A DNA stretch of 64,000 nt from Atkinsonella hypoxylon (GCA_000729835.1 JFHB01000046.1:111797-175796), one strand, 5' to 3'; positions 11,933 to 22,849 are shown, counted from the stretch's first letter. Translations and numbers: made by a program. Notes: generated by a model not told the origin, from the sequence alone.

Positions 11933-13025
11933 ATGAAGAAATCAGCAGTACCCGATGCGTGGGACGACGATTGGGAGACACAAGCGGACAGGGCGGCCAA
12001 AGAGGAGGAAGATGAGAGCGAACATGGCGGAGGTGCATTACTACAGCCCGCGCCGACCTTGACCAAGGCAGAGCGAATCACGAAGCATGAGGAAGCGAAT
12101 CGGAAGATGTGGGAGTCTGCGTAAGAAAACTATCCCCTCTGTCCATTGTTTTGTTTTTCCTATCCTTCTTTTCCCGTGCGCGTCCTCTCCCCATACATTC
12201 TCTCGAACTCAATCTATTACCTTCGCACATAATAAGTGAAAGAAAGTATCTCAAGTCAACCGGGACTGACGCGGGACAAATTTGGATATCCTTTGCAGAG
12301 ACTCAACACCGCAAACCTTTCATTACCTTGAAGCTAGCACCACTGTCCCTCTGGCATCTTCCTTCAAACCCCAAGTCAAGGTTCTCTCTAGAAACCCTAT
12401 TTCAGCAAAACGAGATCCCATATCCGGCGGATTGTCTCAGCTGTCCATTGAAGACGACGACGAGTCAGAAAGCAAAAAGGAGCCACAGCCCACGGCGGAG
12501 GAGATTCGAGCAAAGCAAAAGCGAGACTTGGAAGAGAGACAACGGCGATATGATGAAGCTCGGGCCAAGATTTTTGGGGATTCGAATCCGTCGTCGAGAG
12601 GGTCATCGCCGGGAACCGTTACGCCGCCGAGATCAGATAGCCGGCACCTGGGCCGTGGTCGTGGCAGGGGGAGTGGAAGTGGAAGTGGAAGAGGAAATAA
12701 TGCAACCAACCACGACGGAAGAGGTCAATTGAATATGCGGCGGACCAACAATCAGCCTACGCCTGGCAGAGAGCTTTACGACCCGAACTTTTCGCCAAAG
12801 CCCAGCTCCATGGCACCACAGCGTAGAGGAGATAGTGACGGATCCGTGCCGGGAATGCTTTTCAGCAATGGCCAGTACCCCTACCAGACGCAAAATCAAA
12901 CACCGTCAATGTCATTTCAGCACCAGCCACAACAGATACGACAGGCCGTAAGATCACCGAGAGGACCAGACGGCAGCGGACGCGGCGGCAGCGGATTTGC
13001 TCGCGGCGGCAACAGAGGAAGCTGA
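11933..13025 (+). CDS. SUZ-domain RNA-binding protein, RGG-rich tail
   Basis: Exons 11933-12120 and 12299-13025 are joined across a 178-nt intron (GTAAGA donor, TTTGCAG acceptor), giving 304 residues. The N-terminus is acidic (DAWDDDWETQADRAAKEEEDE). The middle has PQTFHYLEA and VKVLSRNP, then a charged helix with the SUZ signature EERQRRYDEARAKIFG. The C-terminus is low complexity with RGRGRGSGSGSGRG and further RGG/GRGG repeats, typical of RNA-binding tails. SUZ domains bind RNA, often beside R3H domains; no R3H domain is visible here. The likely role is cytoplasmic mRNA binding, by inference from the domain only. The gene converges with NAR1, with only 126 bases between stop codons. Confidence 0.85.
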
Positions 13026-13151
13026 TTTTGTCTTGATATTCAGAGTTCATGGTCATCACATTGTGGTCTCTCACAAATCACTCGGATTTCACCACAAGGC
13101 GTGATACAAAACGTCACTCTATTTACACTTGAGCACACGTTCTCAGCTACA

Positions 13152-14867
13152 CTACCAGCCGCCCCCTGCTTTTCCGGCTAGCTGGACTACCTTCTCGGCT
13201 TCTGTTGCTTTTCCGACGTCGCTTATAACCTCGCGATACGTTGTGAATGCCAGTCTATCAATGCTTATGCCCGTAACCTCACACCAGTACGCCAGGGTAT
13301 CGTGTATATATGAGTGAGAAATGCCACCAATCACATCATCGCCCTGAAAATCATGGCCATCAAGGTTGGCAGTATTTGCCGCGCCATCTGACTCTTCGCA
13401 CGAGAAGTACGCCTCGTCAACCTCCGCCAGCCACTCCTTTTGTTCCTGGAGACCAGGTTTTCCCTCGAACTGCTTGCGATCCAACACAACTGGGTCGTCG
13501 ACCTTGACCTGGCCACCACCATTGGTACAGCCACCCGGACAAGCCATGACTTCAACATAACTATACTCCAACGAGGCTGGCTTGCCCGTGGCCCGCCGAG
13601 CGCTTCCGAAGGGTCTGCCGCCGGGCATTCGCGACGGCCGAGCAGGCTTCAATCTACGGACCAAATTCTGGATATTTCTGAAGCCATAGTACCGCGCCGC
13701 CTTGAAAACGGGCTCTCCATTGGCGGTTACCACGAACTCGACCACATCTGCGTTGCGGCCACGGATAGTTTGGATCTCAGCACCAGGGATTTGCGCAGCC
13801 TTACGTTGGAGGATGTGATACAGCATCCCTCCCGAGGAACCAGCCGCGCGGGGGACTTGTTTCGATCTTGGTCGTGACGGAAAAAGAAAGTTATGTAGAA
13901 TCGGATCTGGAAACTGCTGCACTGGTGGTAGTGAAGCAGCGGCCGTAGCCTCGCAAGCAATGTCGAAGAAATTAAGTGCTCTTGATTCAGCGAGCATCAG
14001 GATCTCCTTGCTTGTGATGACGCAATCCACATCGCGGACTCCTCGACCCGGTAATTCAGAGCCGGCCCAGACCTCATCCGTGAGCTCCTGGCGACTGGCT
14101 TCCAGTTTCTTGTCGAAGCACGGCATGATGGCGAGATGCCATATCCTGCTTGGAGCAATACCCAGCTTGCGACTCAGTATAGACTTGAGCATGGTCCCCA
14201 TCAAGGCCTGCGGTGATTTGACCCTGGACAAGTGCGGCAGCACATAAGGATGGGTCTTTTCGGCGTAGCACACCCATCCCGGACACACCGACGACAAAAT
14301 CGGCGACTGGGTAGTAGACTCTTGCCCGCCCGAGACCTCATCCGCGCCCAGAACAAGAGTGGCCTCCCTCGCCACATTGGTATCCAAAACCCAAGCGAAC
14401 CCATTCCTGTACTTGCCCCCGGCCGCCAACCCGTTCGTCCCTCGCAAAAGACCCTCAATCAGCCTCCCGGCCTGTCTCTCCGTGACGCCCCTTCCCCACA
14501 CAGCCGCCAGATTCGCCCTCGTCTGAGGACAAACGCTCGCCACGAAGAGCCGCGCATCCTCCCTCTCCAGCCCGTCCACCGTCCACGCGCCCTCGATCCC
14601 CCGGACCCTCAGCGCAGGCGCACCGTCCAGCACGGCGAGCACCTCCGCGTGGCTTTGCAAGCCTACGAGGATGGCCTCGGCGGAGGTGACGCATCCTGCG
14701 CAGGCGAGGCAGTCGGTCAGCGAGATGCGGGCGGCTTCGGCGCGCGTCGGGGCCTCGTCGAGGATGACTTCGGCGTGTTGAGGGGGGAGCGTCTCGATCG
14801 GCTTGATGCATGCTACGCCTGGGGAGATGAAGTCGTTTAGGTCGTCTGGGGAGAGGATCGCGCTCAT
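13152..14867 (-). CDS. NAR1: cytosolic Fe-S cluster assembly factor Nar1
   Basis: A single exon of 571 residues resembles iron-only hydrogenases but belongs to the Nar1/NARF family. It links early and late steps of cytosolic and nuclear Fe-S protein maturation in the CIA pathway. The ligands of both clusters are visible: Cys20 plus C53-LA-C56-AG-C59 for the N-terminal cluster, and Cys195 (SVCPGWVC), Cys250 (MPCFDKK), Cys443 and Cys447 (CPGGC) for the second. The start is the ATG at 14867, which begins MSAILSPDDLNDFISPG; the frame stays open upstream through a repetitive leader, but that sequence is a simple repeat and not protein-like. Length matches fungal Nar1. The product should be soluble and cytosolic and carries no targeting signal. 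Confidence 0.95.
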   Translation of the reverse strand: MSAILSPDDLNDFISPGVACIKPIETLPPQHAEVILDEAPTRAEAARISLTDCLACAGCVTSAEAILVGLQSHAEVLAVLDGAPALRVRGIEGAWTVDGLEREDARLFVASVCPQTRANLAAVWGRGVTERQAGRLIEGLLRGTNGLAAGGKYRNGFAWVLDTNVAREATLVLGADEVSGGQESTTQSPILSSVCPGWVCYAEKTHPYVLPHLSRVKSPQALMGTMLKSILSRKLGIAPSRIWHLAIMPCFDKKLEASRQELTDEVWAGSELPGRGVRDVDCVITSKEILMLAESRALNFFDIACEATAAASLPPVQQFPDPILHNFLFPSRPRSKQVPRAAGSSGGMLYHILQRKAAQIPGAEIQTIRGRNADVVEFVVTANGEPVFKAARYYGFRNIQNLVRRLKPARPSRMPGGRPFGSARRATGKPASLEYSYVEVMACPGGCTNGGGQVKVDDPVVLDRKQFEGKPGLQEQKEWLAEVDEAYFSCEESDGAANTANLDGHDFQGDDVIGGISHSYIHDTLAYWCEVTGISIDRLAFTTYREVISDVGKATEAEKVVQLAGKAGGGW

Positions 14868-15354
14868 GGGGGGCTTGATGTTCTTGGTGGGCTCGGTTGG
14901 GCGGGAGGTGAGTTGGGATGAAATTGGTTTTTGATGTTTTGATGTATTGTATTGTATTGCGATGTCGGGGTTGGCGTGGCGTGGCGTGGCGTGGCGTGGC
15001 GTGGTGTGGCGGGCTATGTGGAGCTTTGATTGGTGCATTGTGGACTACGGTATCGGCTGATAAATAACTACAGGGAGCTACGGAATAGTTGGTAGTTCGT
15101 ACTTTAGGTTGGATAACTATCGAATTGGCGAGAAATGACGGTCGCGGGACGCCTACGTTTATAATCAACCTCTCATATTGTCGCATTCGCTCATCGAATT
15201 CAAAGTGACAAGACATGGTGTAAACTCCACAGAACGCCCGCCAAGCTAGAAACTACCTGCCTGTCCTTCGTGCGCCCCGGGACTCATCCGTAGACAAATC
15301 GCCATCCAAGCCGGTCGTACTTCCCGGCCTCTATGCCAGAGCACCCTGCGTTGC
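14868..15354. other. NAR1 promoter and leader with pentanucleotide repeats
   Basis: This lies upstream of NAR1 and downstream of the C2H2 gene on the same strand. It carries a GTGGC pentanucleotide array and a short TATTG array close to the NAR1 start. No gene is seen. Confidence 0.6.
14971..15010. repeat. GTGGC pentanucleotide microsatellite in NAR1 leader
   Basis: GTGGC is repeated about seven to eight times, with one GTGGT variant near the right end. It sits about 105-145 bases upstream of the NAR1 start codon. A shorter TATTG repeat (about 14944-14960) lies next to it. Confidence 0.9.
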
Positions 15355-15921
15355 CTAGGCCGGGCCGCTCACACCGTTAGCCTGCTCGCCTTCCTTGGAG
15401 TCGACCACGCCTGCAATCTGCACGTCGGCTGTGCCCTCGAGGATGGCCCTGCGACGTTCGTGCCATTCCACCTCGCTTTGGATGACCTGTGACAGCAAGA
15501 CCTCCTTCTCCAGCCACTCCTTGTAGTAGATGTCCTCCCACTCTTTGCATTCCTTCCTGAGCGCGTCGCCGACCTCGTTGGCCCATTTCGATTCCCAGTA
15601 GCATTTGCGGTAGAGCTTATCGATGGGGAAGGAGAGCTCCTCGGACGAGAAGAGATCGCCCGGGAGGGCCGTGAAGTAGTCGGATGAGCCAGAATCCCCG
15701 TTGACTGCGTCGCCGGACTCGTCGTCGCCGTGCGATTGCGGCGTTTTGATGATTATCTTCAGTTTGTTTGACTTCCCGGCTGGGCCAGATTGCATTGACT
15801 TGGGAACGGGGTCTGATGGTCGTAGAGCCTCGGTCTCGTGGACGGTTCGCATGTGCTTTGCTAGAGCATCCGATCTGGTGAAGGAGCGATCACATTCTAC
15901 ATGACGAAGTGGTTAGTTTGG

Positions 15922-15954
<33 letters not shown>

Positions 15955-16555
15955 AATAAGAAACGCTGCAGAGGGATGTCTTTGAGGCCAGCAGGATCCA
16001 GCAGAACCTGCAAAGGACGGAGAAATGGCAATCCATACCTGGCAGGTAGCAGTAAAACGGTTTCTCCCTCGTGTGACTTCGCATGTGAGCCTTGAGCGCA
16101 TAGCCGCTGGCATGAGGCAGGCCCTTTCTGTTGCAAGTCTTCCATTCGCACGTGTACTTCTTCTGCCGATTCTCAATGTGCGAGTTGTGGATGTGCTCGA
16201 CCAACTTGTCCATGTCGCCCTGATCGCCCGCCGGACAGCCATCCCAGTCGCAAACCGTCACTTGGTCCTGGAAGTCCTCTTCGTCCAATCGTGCATTGAC
16301 AGGAGAGCTAGGGATGTCGCCCGAAGTGTCGGACGAGATATCCGACATGCCCTCGAGGGTATCAGGCTCGGGCACGGCCTCGTGTTCTACCTCTGGAACA
16401 ACGGCCGACGACGTCGTAGACTGCGCGTCCACCTTTTGCCGCTTCGAAGGACGGAGCGGGCCGTCTTCCTCATCGTGAGCTTCCTCTTGATATCCTTCGG
16501 AGCCCGAGCCCATGGACGAGAGCGGCGAGTCGGGGGGCGAGTATCGTCGTGCCAT
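15355..16555 (-). CDS. C2H2 zinc-finger protein, Iec1/INO80-subunit-like
   Basis: Exons 16555-16039 and 15896-15355 join across a 142-nt intron and give 352 residues. Three C2H2 fingers are visible: C102/C107 to H126, C136/C141 to H161, and C169/C174 to H192, the last split by the intron (YCYLP then ECDRSFTRSDALAKHMRTVHE). The N-terminus is acidic and serine-rich with a basic RPSKRQK patch; the C-terminus has a long charged helix (YWESKWANEVGDALRKE). The fingers resemble S. pombe Iec1, a YY1-like subunit of the INO80 chromatin remodeller; that assignment is inference from memory of the finger spacing. The start is the ATG of MARRYSPPDSP. The intron contains a run of 31 A (plus strand), that is 31 T in the transcript sense, just before the acceptor. 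Confidence 0.85.
15922..15952. repeat. A31/T31 homopolymer inside an intron
   Basis: There are thirty-one consecutive A on the plus strand (T in the sense of the minus-strand gene), about 25 nt before the 3' splice site. It acts as an extreme polypyrimidine tract. Its exact length should be treated as uncertain because homopolymers are poorly sequenced. Confidence 0.9.
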
Positions 16556-17548
16556 GACTGCCGCGTCGCGCAACGAGCTCGACGCGAATGGGCTTTGATG
16601 GAGCGGGATTGCGCCTGGGTTTCAAACCGATACGCAACTCAATGGGGGCGGTGAAGGCATTGATGGGAGAGGCAATTTTCCCTTAAAAACGTCCTCTAAC
16701 GACAGTCTCTGTGAGGATTTGCGCGTTGGGGCCACGGGGACTGGTCCAACCAGACGGGAAACTGACTGGCTTGGCTGTAAGGGGACAAGGCTAGCACGGT
16801 GTGGGAGTGTGGGAGGTGTGGGAGGTGTGGGAGGTGTGGGAGATGTGGGAGATGTGGGAGATGCGATGACTATGGGCTCGGATGGCTAGCTGCTGCATAG
16901 CTGCACATGGAACATGGAGCGTACAGTGCGTGGCTCCATAGAGACGTGTTGACGCTTTTGAGGTTTGCAACCCGATTTTATTAGTTCTGCTCTGCGTCAA
17001 ATCACGCGGGTCCGGCATGCAGTAGCCTGCGTCTCAAGTTGCATTTACCAAAAGAGTTTCAGGTAACATAACCTATTCCAACTTCCACGACATCGACATC
17101 TCGTCACTTCACACGACAATAATTCGCAAGTAGTGATAATTGATTTGACTCGGCTGGTGAACTAGACGTTAGGTCGAAGCTCCAGGGTATTTAGTGGGAC
17201 GTAAGATTGCCCAAAAGCATCGCGGAAGACGTCGTAAATACCTCGTTAAATGGGAGGTTACGAGGACTTTGAGGATTGGGGGCGGCGCGAAAAGGTTTAC
17301 ATCAACAGACATACAATGCTTTAACCCGTAAACTTCGAACAAGCATCATATCTTGTCCACATTCAATACGCTGACATTCCAACTCCAAATCCCTCATGCT
17401 AAGATCAATTTTCTTGCCGCAACCGCAGGATGAACAAATCCCCGAAAGAAAAAAAAAAAAAAAAAAAATCATGACGGCGCTTTTTTATATCAGTTGTTCT
17501 TGCACCTGGCAACAGCAACCTTTTGAGTCTGCATCATCGCAAGGCTAT
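16556..17548. other. intergenic with a 9-bp minisatellite
   Basis: This lies between the 3' end of the DAHP synthase gene and the start of the zinc-finger gene, both on the minus strand. It holds the zinc-finger promoter, a GTGGGAGGT-type minisatellite at 16799-16863 and an A18-type run near 17450-17468 in the DAHP 3' region. No gene is seen. Confidence 0.6.
16799..16863. repeat. 9-bp minisatellite (TGTGGGAGG/TGTGGGAGA)
   Basis: There are about seven tandem copies of a 9-bp unit; the first copies end in GG and the last three in GA, so the array has two homogeneous halves. The strand asymmetry is strong, with no C in the G-rich strand except at the edge. Confidence 0.88.
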
Positions 17549-18973
17549 CTAGACGTGCCCATCGGCACCAAGAATCTGGCGTCTTTGCTTGACAGCATCA
17601 GCAAGCTGGTTCAGTACAGACTCGGTATCTGCCCAGTTGATGCAAGCGTCTGTGATGCTGACGCCGTATTTCAGGCCAGATTTGCCCTCGGCGGGAACCT
17701 TTTGGTTGCCTTGCAAGAAAGAAACGTTAGCGAGATCCGTTGCAAAAAAAGCTGATTTTCCCCGGCTATTTCCGGAGAAGTGACTCTGAACTTACCCTCC
17801 TCAATGTTACTCTCAATCATGACACCCATAATGGCATTCTCGCCCTTGGCGATTTGCTCCGCAACTACAGCCGCAACCTTGGGCTGGTTCTTGTGGTCCT
17901 TTTGAGAGTTGCCATGACTGCAATCAACCATGAGCCTTTGGTGGACACCCTTCTTCTCCAAGGCCGCCTTGGCCTCAGCAATGCTCGCAGCATCGTAGTT
18001 CGTACCCCTGGTGCCTCCACGCAAGATGGCAAAGCAATCCTCATTGCCGGTGGTTCCCACAATAGCCACAACACCAGGCTTCGTGACAGACAAGAAATGA
18101 TGGGGGTGCTTCACGGCACCAATGGCGTCAATGGCCACGCCGAGCGAGCCATCCGTGCCGTTCTTGAAGCCGACGGGGAAACTCAGACCGCTGGCAAGCT
18201 CACGGTGCAGCTGACTTTCTGTGGTCCGGGCACCGATGGCGCCCACGGAGAGCAGATCAGCTAGGAACTGAGGGGAAATGGTGTCGAGCATCTCGCTAGC
18301 AATTGGCATGCCCTTGGTCGTCAGATCGACAAAGAGCTGACGGGCTAGTCGCAGGCCCTTGTTGATATTGAAGCTACCATCGATGTCGGGATCGTTGATC
18401 AGGCCTTTCCAGCCGACAGTGGTTCTGGGCTTCTCGAGGTAAGATCGCATGACAATAAGAAGCTCATCCTTGTGTTTCTCGCGGGCCTGGAGAAGGAGAT
18501 CGCAGTATTTCAGGGCAGCTTCGGGGTCGTGAATGGAGCATGGGCCAACGACAACGAGCAGACGTTTTCTCTCGTCCGAGTCGTTGACAACGGCAGCGAC
18601 ATCTTCTCTTGACTCAATGACAGTATTCTTGGACTCGGCTGTTTGAGGGATTTCGTGCTGAAGCAAATCGGGGGGAGTGAGCGGGTTGTAACCACGAACT
18701 TTGAAGGTTGGTCAAGGGTCAGCGTCACCGTAACTTGCAAGATGGGGGTTCATGTTTCCTGGGTGCAACAGCTAGCCAGCCGAGGGCAAATCTAGAGCGC
18801 GCCCACCATTGAAAGATCATTGAATTAGAAAAACCTACTCCTCCAGTCCTCAGAGTCGGCCTTTTTGCCAACATTCTTATTTTCGATAAAGAACTGTCGT
18901 GGCATCTATGTAAGTGAGTCACCCCGCTACTCGGAAATGGAGGAGGGGCAGCTATGCTGGCACTTACCGACAT
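17549..18973 (-). CDS. 3-deoxy-7-phosphoheptulonate (DAHP) synthase, class I
   Basis: This enzyme condenses phosphoenolpyruvate and erythrose 4-phosphate, the first step of the shikimate pathway. Four exons (18973-18968, 18905-18839, 18698-17796, 17709-17549) give 378 residues, the normal length of yeast Aro3/Aro4-type enzymes. Visible motifs are WRIRGYNPLTPPDL, VVVGPCSIHDP, MRSYLEKPRTTVGWKGL, GARTTESQLHRE, GFKNGTDGS, RGGTRGTNYD and VDCSHGNSQKDHKNQ, ending in ITDACINWADT. All introns have GT-AG ends; the last uses a CAAG acceptor. The first coding exon is only ATG-TCG; translation could instead begin at the in-frame ATG at 18905, with the first exon being leader. Which amino acid feedback-inhibits it cannot be read reliably here. 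Confidence 0.94.
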
Positions 18974-19883
18974 TGTCGAAGCGAACGAAAAAAAAAAAAA
19001 AGGAAAAAAAAAGAAAGAAAATCGAAACGTCAAGATAGAAATGTGCAGAATAATGCTACGGGTGCAATTGGGTCAGCAAAATAATGCTGCATAAAAAAGG
19101 CAGCAATGTAGTACCACCAAAAACCCAGATTAATCGGAAAGTGTCGTGAGAAGGGTGGCGTGTTCAGTACGGAGAGACATTGGTATGATAACCAGGCAGA
19201 ATTCAAAAAAAAAAAAAAACCCAAAAAAAAAAACCGGAACACTGTGAGCGTGGACCAGTGGCAGGCTGTCAATGTCTCCAGGGACCGTGTTGGCGCGTAA
19301 TGGTGCCTGGTACCTGGTACCATGGGCCGCGAGTGATTCCGAGCATACATGTGGGTACGAGGTACGGTACACAACACAAAAATAAAATCCATCTCTCTGC
19401 CGGCAACCCTCGCAAGCAAGATCAGAACTGATGAGCGAGATGCGTCACTTAGTCCCTATTGATCCACACAACACGGCCCGCTAACTCTAACGTAAAATCA
19501 TCATCTGCCCGATTGATTCAGCGCCTTGCTCGCACGGTGCCTGGCGTGGCTAGCCACTAGAAATCAAGCCGAATGAAGCCTCAATCCATCCGGACATCTG
19601 TCCTACGTTTCCCCCTATGCATAACCTGAAACATCTGGGTAACTATGTGTCGAGACCGATCTCAACCCTTTATGAACGCCAAACATACACGCCGACCGAT
19701 TTTTCGTCGTCCCCTTCAAGTGATTGATTGATGAGGGAACGCCGCATCTCCCTGACCAAATCGCTGACTGCCTTGCCTCATAAAAAGAAAAGTGAACTAA
19801 AGAGCAATGCAAAGTGTCATAATAAATGCTGTTCTACATAGTCCTTTCTGGGTCATTCAAAACCCGTGTCATGCTCGCAGCCC
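18974..19883. other. intergenic with A-rich runs
   Basis: This contains the upstream region of the DAHP synthase gene and the 3' flank of the Zn2Cys6 gene. Homopolymer A runs occur near 18989-19015 and 19206-19232. The motif GGTACCTGGTACC occurs near 19308-19321. No coding content is recognised. Confidence 0.6.
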
Positions 19884-22849
19884 TCATGCGATAAACTCGT
19901 CTGAGATGAGTTCTTCCCATGATTGGCCCTTTTGCCAAACTTGCTCCAGAAGTAGTCGAGCATAGTGCATCTGTCCATGGAGCCCAACGATCAGCATCTG
20001 GCGTGTTGTCGTCGTGCTTTTGGGATCGAATGCACTTACCTGTTTCATACCACTGCCTTCAGCGCTCTTGAGCTTGTTGAGAAGCATGAGTTGCTGACCG
20101 TCGACCGTACTTTCACACCCTGCCGTAAATATTGGAAACAAACCGCGCAGCTCCGCAGCTGTTCCAACACGTACCTGACCCAAGCATAGAATAATTTTTC
20201 GTACGTGAGCTTGTACCTCGGGGTGATCGGCTTGCGATCCGAGGACTCTTCTATGCAGATGAACCAATCCAGCCCAGTGGAATGCCTCATTGATGCCAGC
20301 CATCTCAGCCAAATCCTGCATATGAATGTTGCTGCCTCGAACATGTGAACAGGGACGAGACGACTGCTGCAAGCTTTGCAACAGCTGCCTTTCCAATGAA
20401 AGCGCTTGCTTGGCCACACCAGCCGGAGGAGACCACCCTCGTAACAACTGGCCGTCCCGCTGAAACCTCTCCCCCTGACACTTCTTCGCCAAGTCGGCCA
20501 CTTGACTGAGCAGGCGGGTGCACTTGCTTGACACCCCTGTCATACAGTCAATCTCATCCGTATTGCCGTTGCATTTACAAGGGACAAGTACGCCAAAGCT
20601 GACCTGAGGCTTATAGACGGAATCTAATCGTGGGCCATTCATGAGACTACCCATGACGTCCACATATCCCAGCCAGCTGCGAATGAACCAGAGGCTATCA
20701 TTATCAATGAGGTTCGAAGGGTCCTCCGAGTCCTGGCTCAGTCGCTTGACTAACAAACTCTGTGCGTGTGCGATATGCGCACGCCACGAAACACCTCGAC
20801 CTAATGCTCCCGGAGAGATAATTTCCAAGGCCACGAGAATTACCGCCATAGCCAGCCTCACATCAGATACCGGTGCTGATACGTCATCCAGGGACCCTCT
20901 CAAAGCTGGTATGATAGACTGTGCCCATCCCGCCATCCGCATCTGAGGCAAATCTGATCGTAACAGTTGGGATCGATGTGAAGCTTTTGTCTTCAAGTCA
21001 GCACGCTCTGAGGCATCACAAAAGAAGATGGCTTTCAGAACCCGTTGAATGATTGCGTACCGGAGTAAGCAAGTAGTAGACTCATCAGAGCATCATTCTT
21101 CAAAGCCATGCTTGCAATACATGTTCTCAAAGGATTAGTGTCTGCATCGTGATAAGGTACTAGGACTAGGGAGCTAGTGGTCAGCCTGCACCACAACCTT
21201 TCCAAACTCACACCATACCTTGAGCACTATGATCCAAGAAGTGATGCTAGTAGGCCCGGTCAGTGTTACACAGCATCATATAAGGGGTGGTGTTGAGAAG
21301 CCTCTTACAAAGTACTAGGTTCTCCCTTGTCAGCTGTAGCTATAGCAGGTGTGGTGGCTGAAAATTTCATCTTGACTTGAACTCACCAGCAGGTTCATGT
21401 GATTCTTCTTGAGGCTTTACAAATAACCCTGGTCAAATTCGTTCTTTGATCGTCCTGAGAGTTTCGGTGTTCTTACATATATGGTAAAGGCTCAAACGCC
21501 CATGGCATGATGACTGGTACCATGTTGTCATAGTAGCGACCATTGACAGCCGTGGCCATATCATGTCTGTGCCGGGACATTGCCTCCTCTTCAAAGTCTA
21601 CGATGCCTTGGGAAGTGTATGCTGCTTGTGGTAGAAAATTTGCATTATCATCATCACTTTGGAGCAGATCTCTGTCTGCTATGCCTACGTCATACCCATA
21701 GAATGCCCCAACTTCATAGGGATAGACATTGCAGTTGTTCAGACGTTCTTGAGTCCCACATATACCAGCTTCTCTCCACAGACGACCGCCTGACTGCGTT
21801 GATGACTCCTCAGACTCCCCATTTCCTGAAAGCCAGGATTCGGGAGATCCCGACGACTGAAGTTTTATCCCATTCGATTGCTGACTAGCATCGTCACTAT
21901 GCGACGACGCTGCAGGAGTAAGTGGGCCGTCGGCCGTGCTGGGACAAGAAAACCAGTCTGTAGATGAGCTCGGTTCGGTTTGATCAGTCGAACAACCCGA
22001 AGATCGGCCAGGTTCGATGTTTAATACGGTGAGCTTCGTTGTGGACGTGTTTCTTTTAGGCCGAGCGCTCAGTGCTAGAGAGCGAAGTTGTGATCTCTTT
22101 TGTGACGATTTGCTTGCCTTGGCACCATTTGATTTTGCCAGTCGTCTTTTGGCCACGTGTCCTTCTGGTTTTGTAGCTGCCGAGAGAAGCTGCCGCGACT
22201 CATCAACGAATATTAACGTCTTACCTCCACGCCCCTGTTCGTGGCTTAGAAAGGCCGTTGCAGCTTCTCCATCAGCGGTTGTCAATGAGTCGGTCTCTGC
22301 GGATTCCGAGTCCTCGGGCTTTTTGTCCAATACGTCAGTAAGGTTCGACTTTTGGCCAAATTTACTGTCAGCTTCTAGAACTTGGCCTTCCTTGACGTCA
22401 AAGTCGTGATGATGCCATTGGATTTGTTTGCCGGCCAACAGTGGACTACCAAAGGTCATGCCATCTGGTACAGAGTGCTTTGTGCGGCGCCCTTCCCAGT
22501 TGAGCCGCACGCTATAATCGCAGATATCGCCAGTTTTCAGACAACTTTTGGTCTATTAGCACTTCGTCGATACATTCGTTGCCCAAAGGTTAGGGCAATA
22601 CGTCAAGCCCAACGAGTCTGTTGCACGGCAGATTCAGATGAACGGAGAACGTGGCGACTCAGGAACTCACTTCTTACAAGCTGGGTGCTCCTCTCCACAT
22701 TTGACCTTACGGGTTTTGCATGGCCTTTCAGTGTCTGGTTAGTCTTTGCTGCTACCGCCAATATTCCAAGAGGCACAGGCGACTTGCCAGCATCCTTTGC
22801 GACTTCGACGTTTGGGCTCTGGAGCGCCTGGGTGTTTCTGGCGCGGCAT
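19884..22849 (-). CDS. Zn2Cys6 fungal-specific transcription factor (9 exons)
   Basis: My model joins 22849-22788, 22724-22671, 22544-21477, 21414-21387, 21314-21309, 21246-21219, 21165-21061, 20983-20040 and 19970-19884, giving 793 residues. The zinc cluster is complete: Cys20, 23, 30, 37, 40 and 47 (GCWPCKTRKVKC, CKNC, GDIC), assembled from exons 1-3. A long low-complexity acidic/serine middle follows. The regulatory domain reads KKNHMNLLYFHHFLDH, LVPYHDADTNP, MALKNDALM and YSASHRS, as in the Fungal_trans_2 family. Intron 1 is GC-AG; exon 5 is only 6 nt (Tyr-Phe); the last intron is 69 nt and in frame, so its retention would not break the protein. It is a nuclear DNA-binding regulator; its targets are unknown. 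No cluster of metabolic genes surrounds it. Confidence 0.88.

Noticed and set aside
12109..12732. A 207-codon plus-strand frame overlapping the SUZ-domain gene
   Set aside because: It reads through the first intron and then runs out of frame with the conserved SUZ coding sequence; composition is not protein-like.
14232..15216. Long frames of about 200-250 codons on both strands over NAR1
   Set aside because: They overlap the complete NAR1 coding sequence in other frames and contain Arg/Pro-rich shadow sequence.
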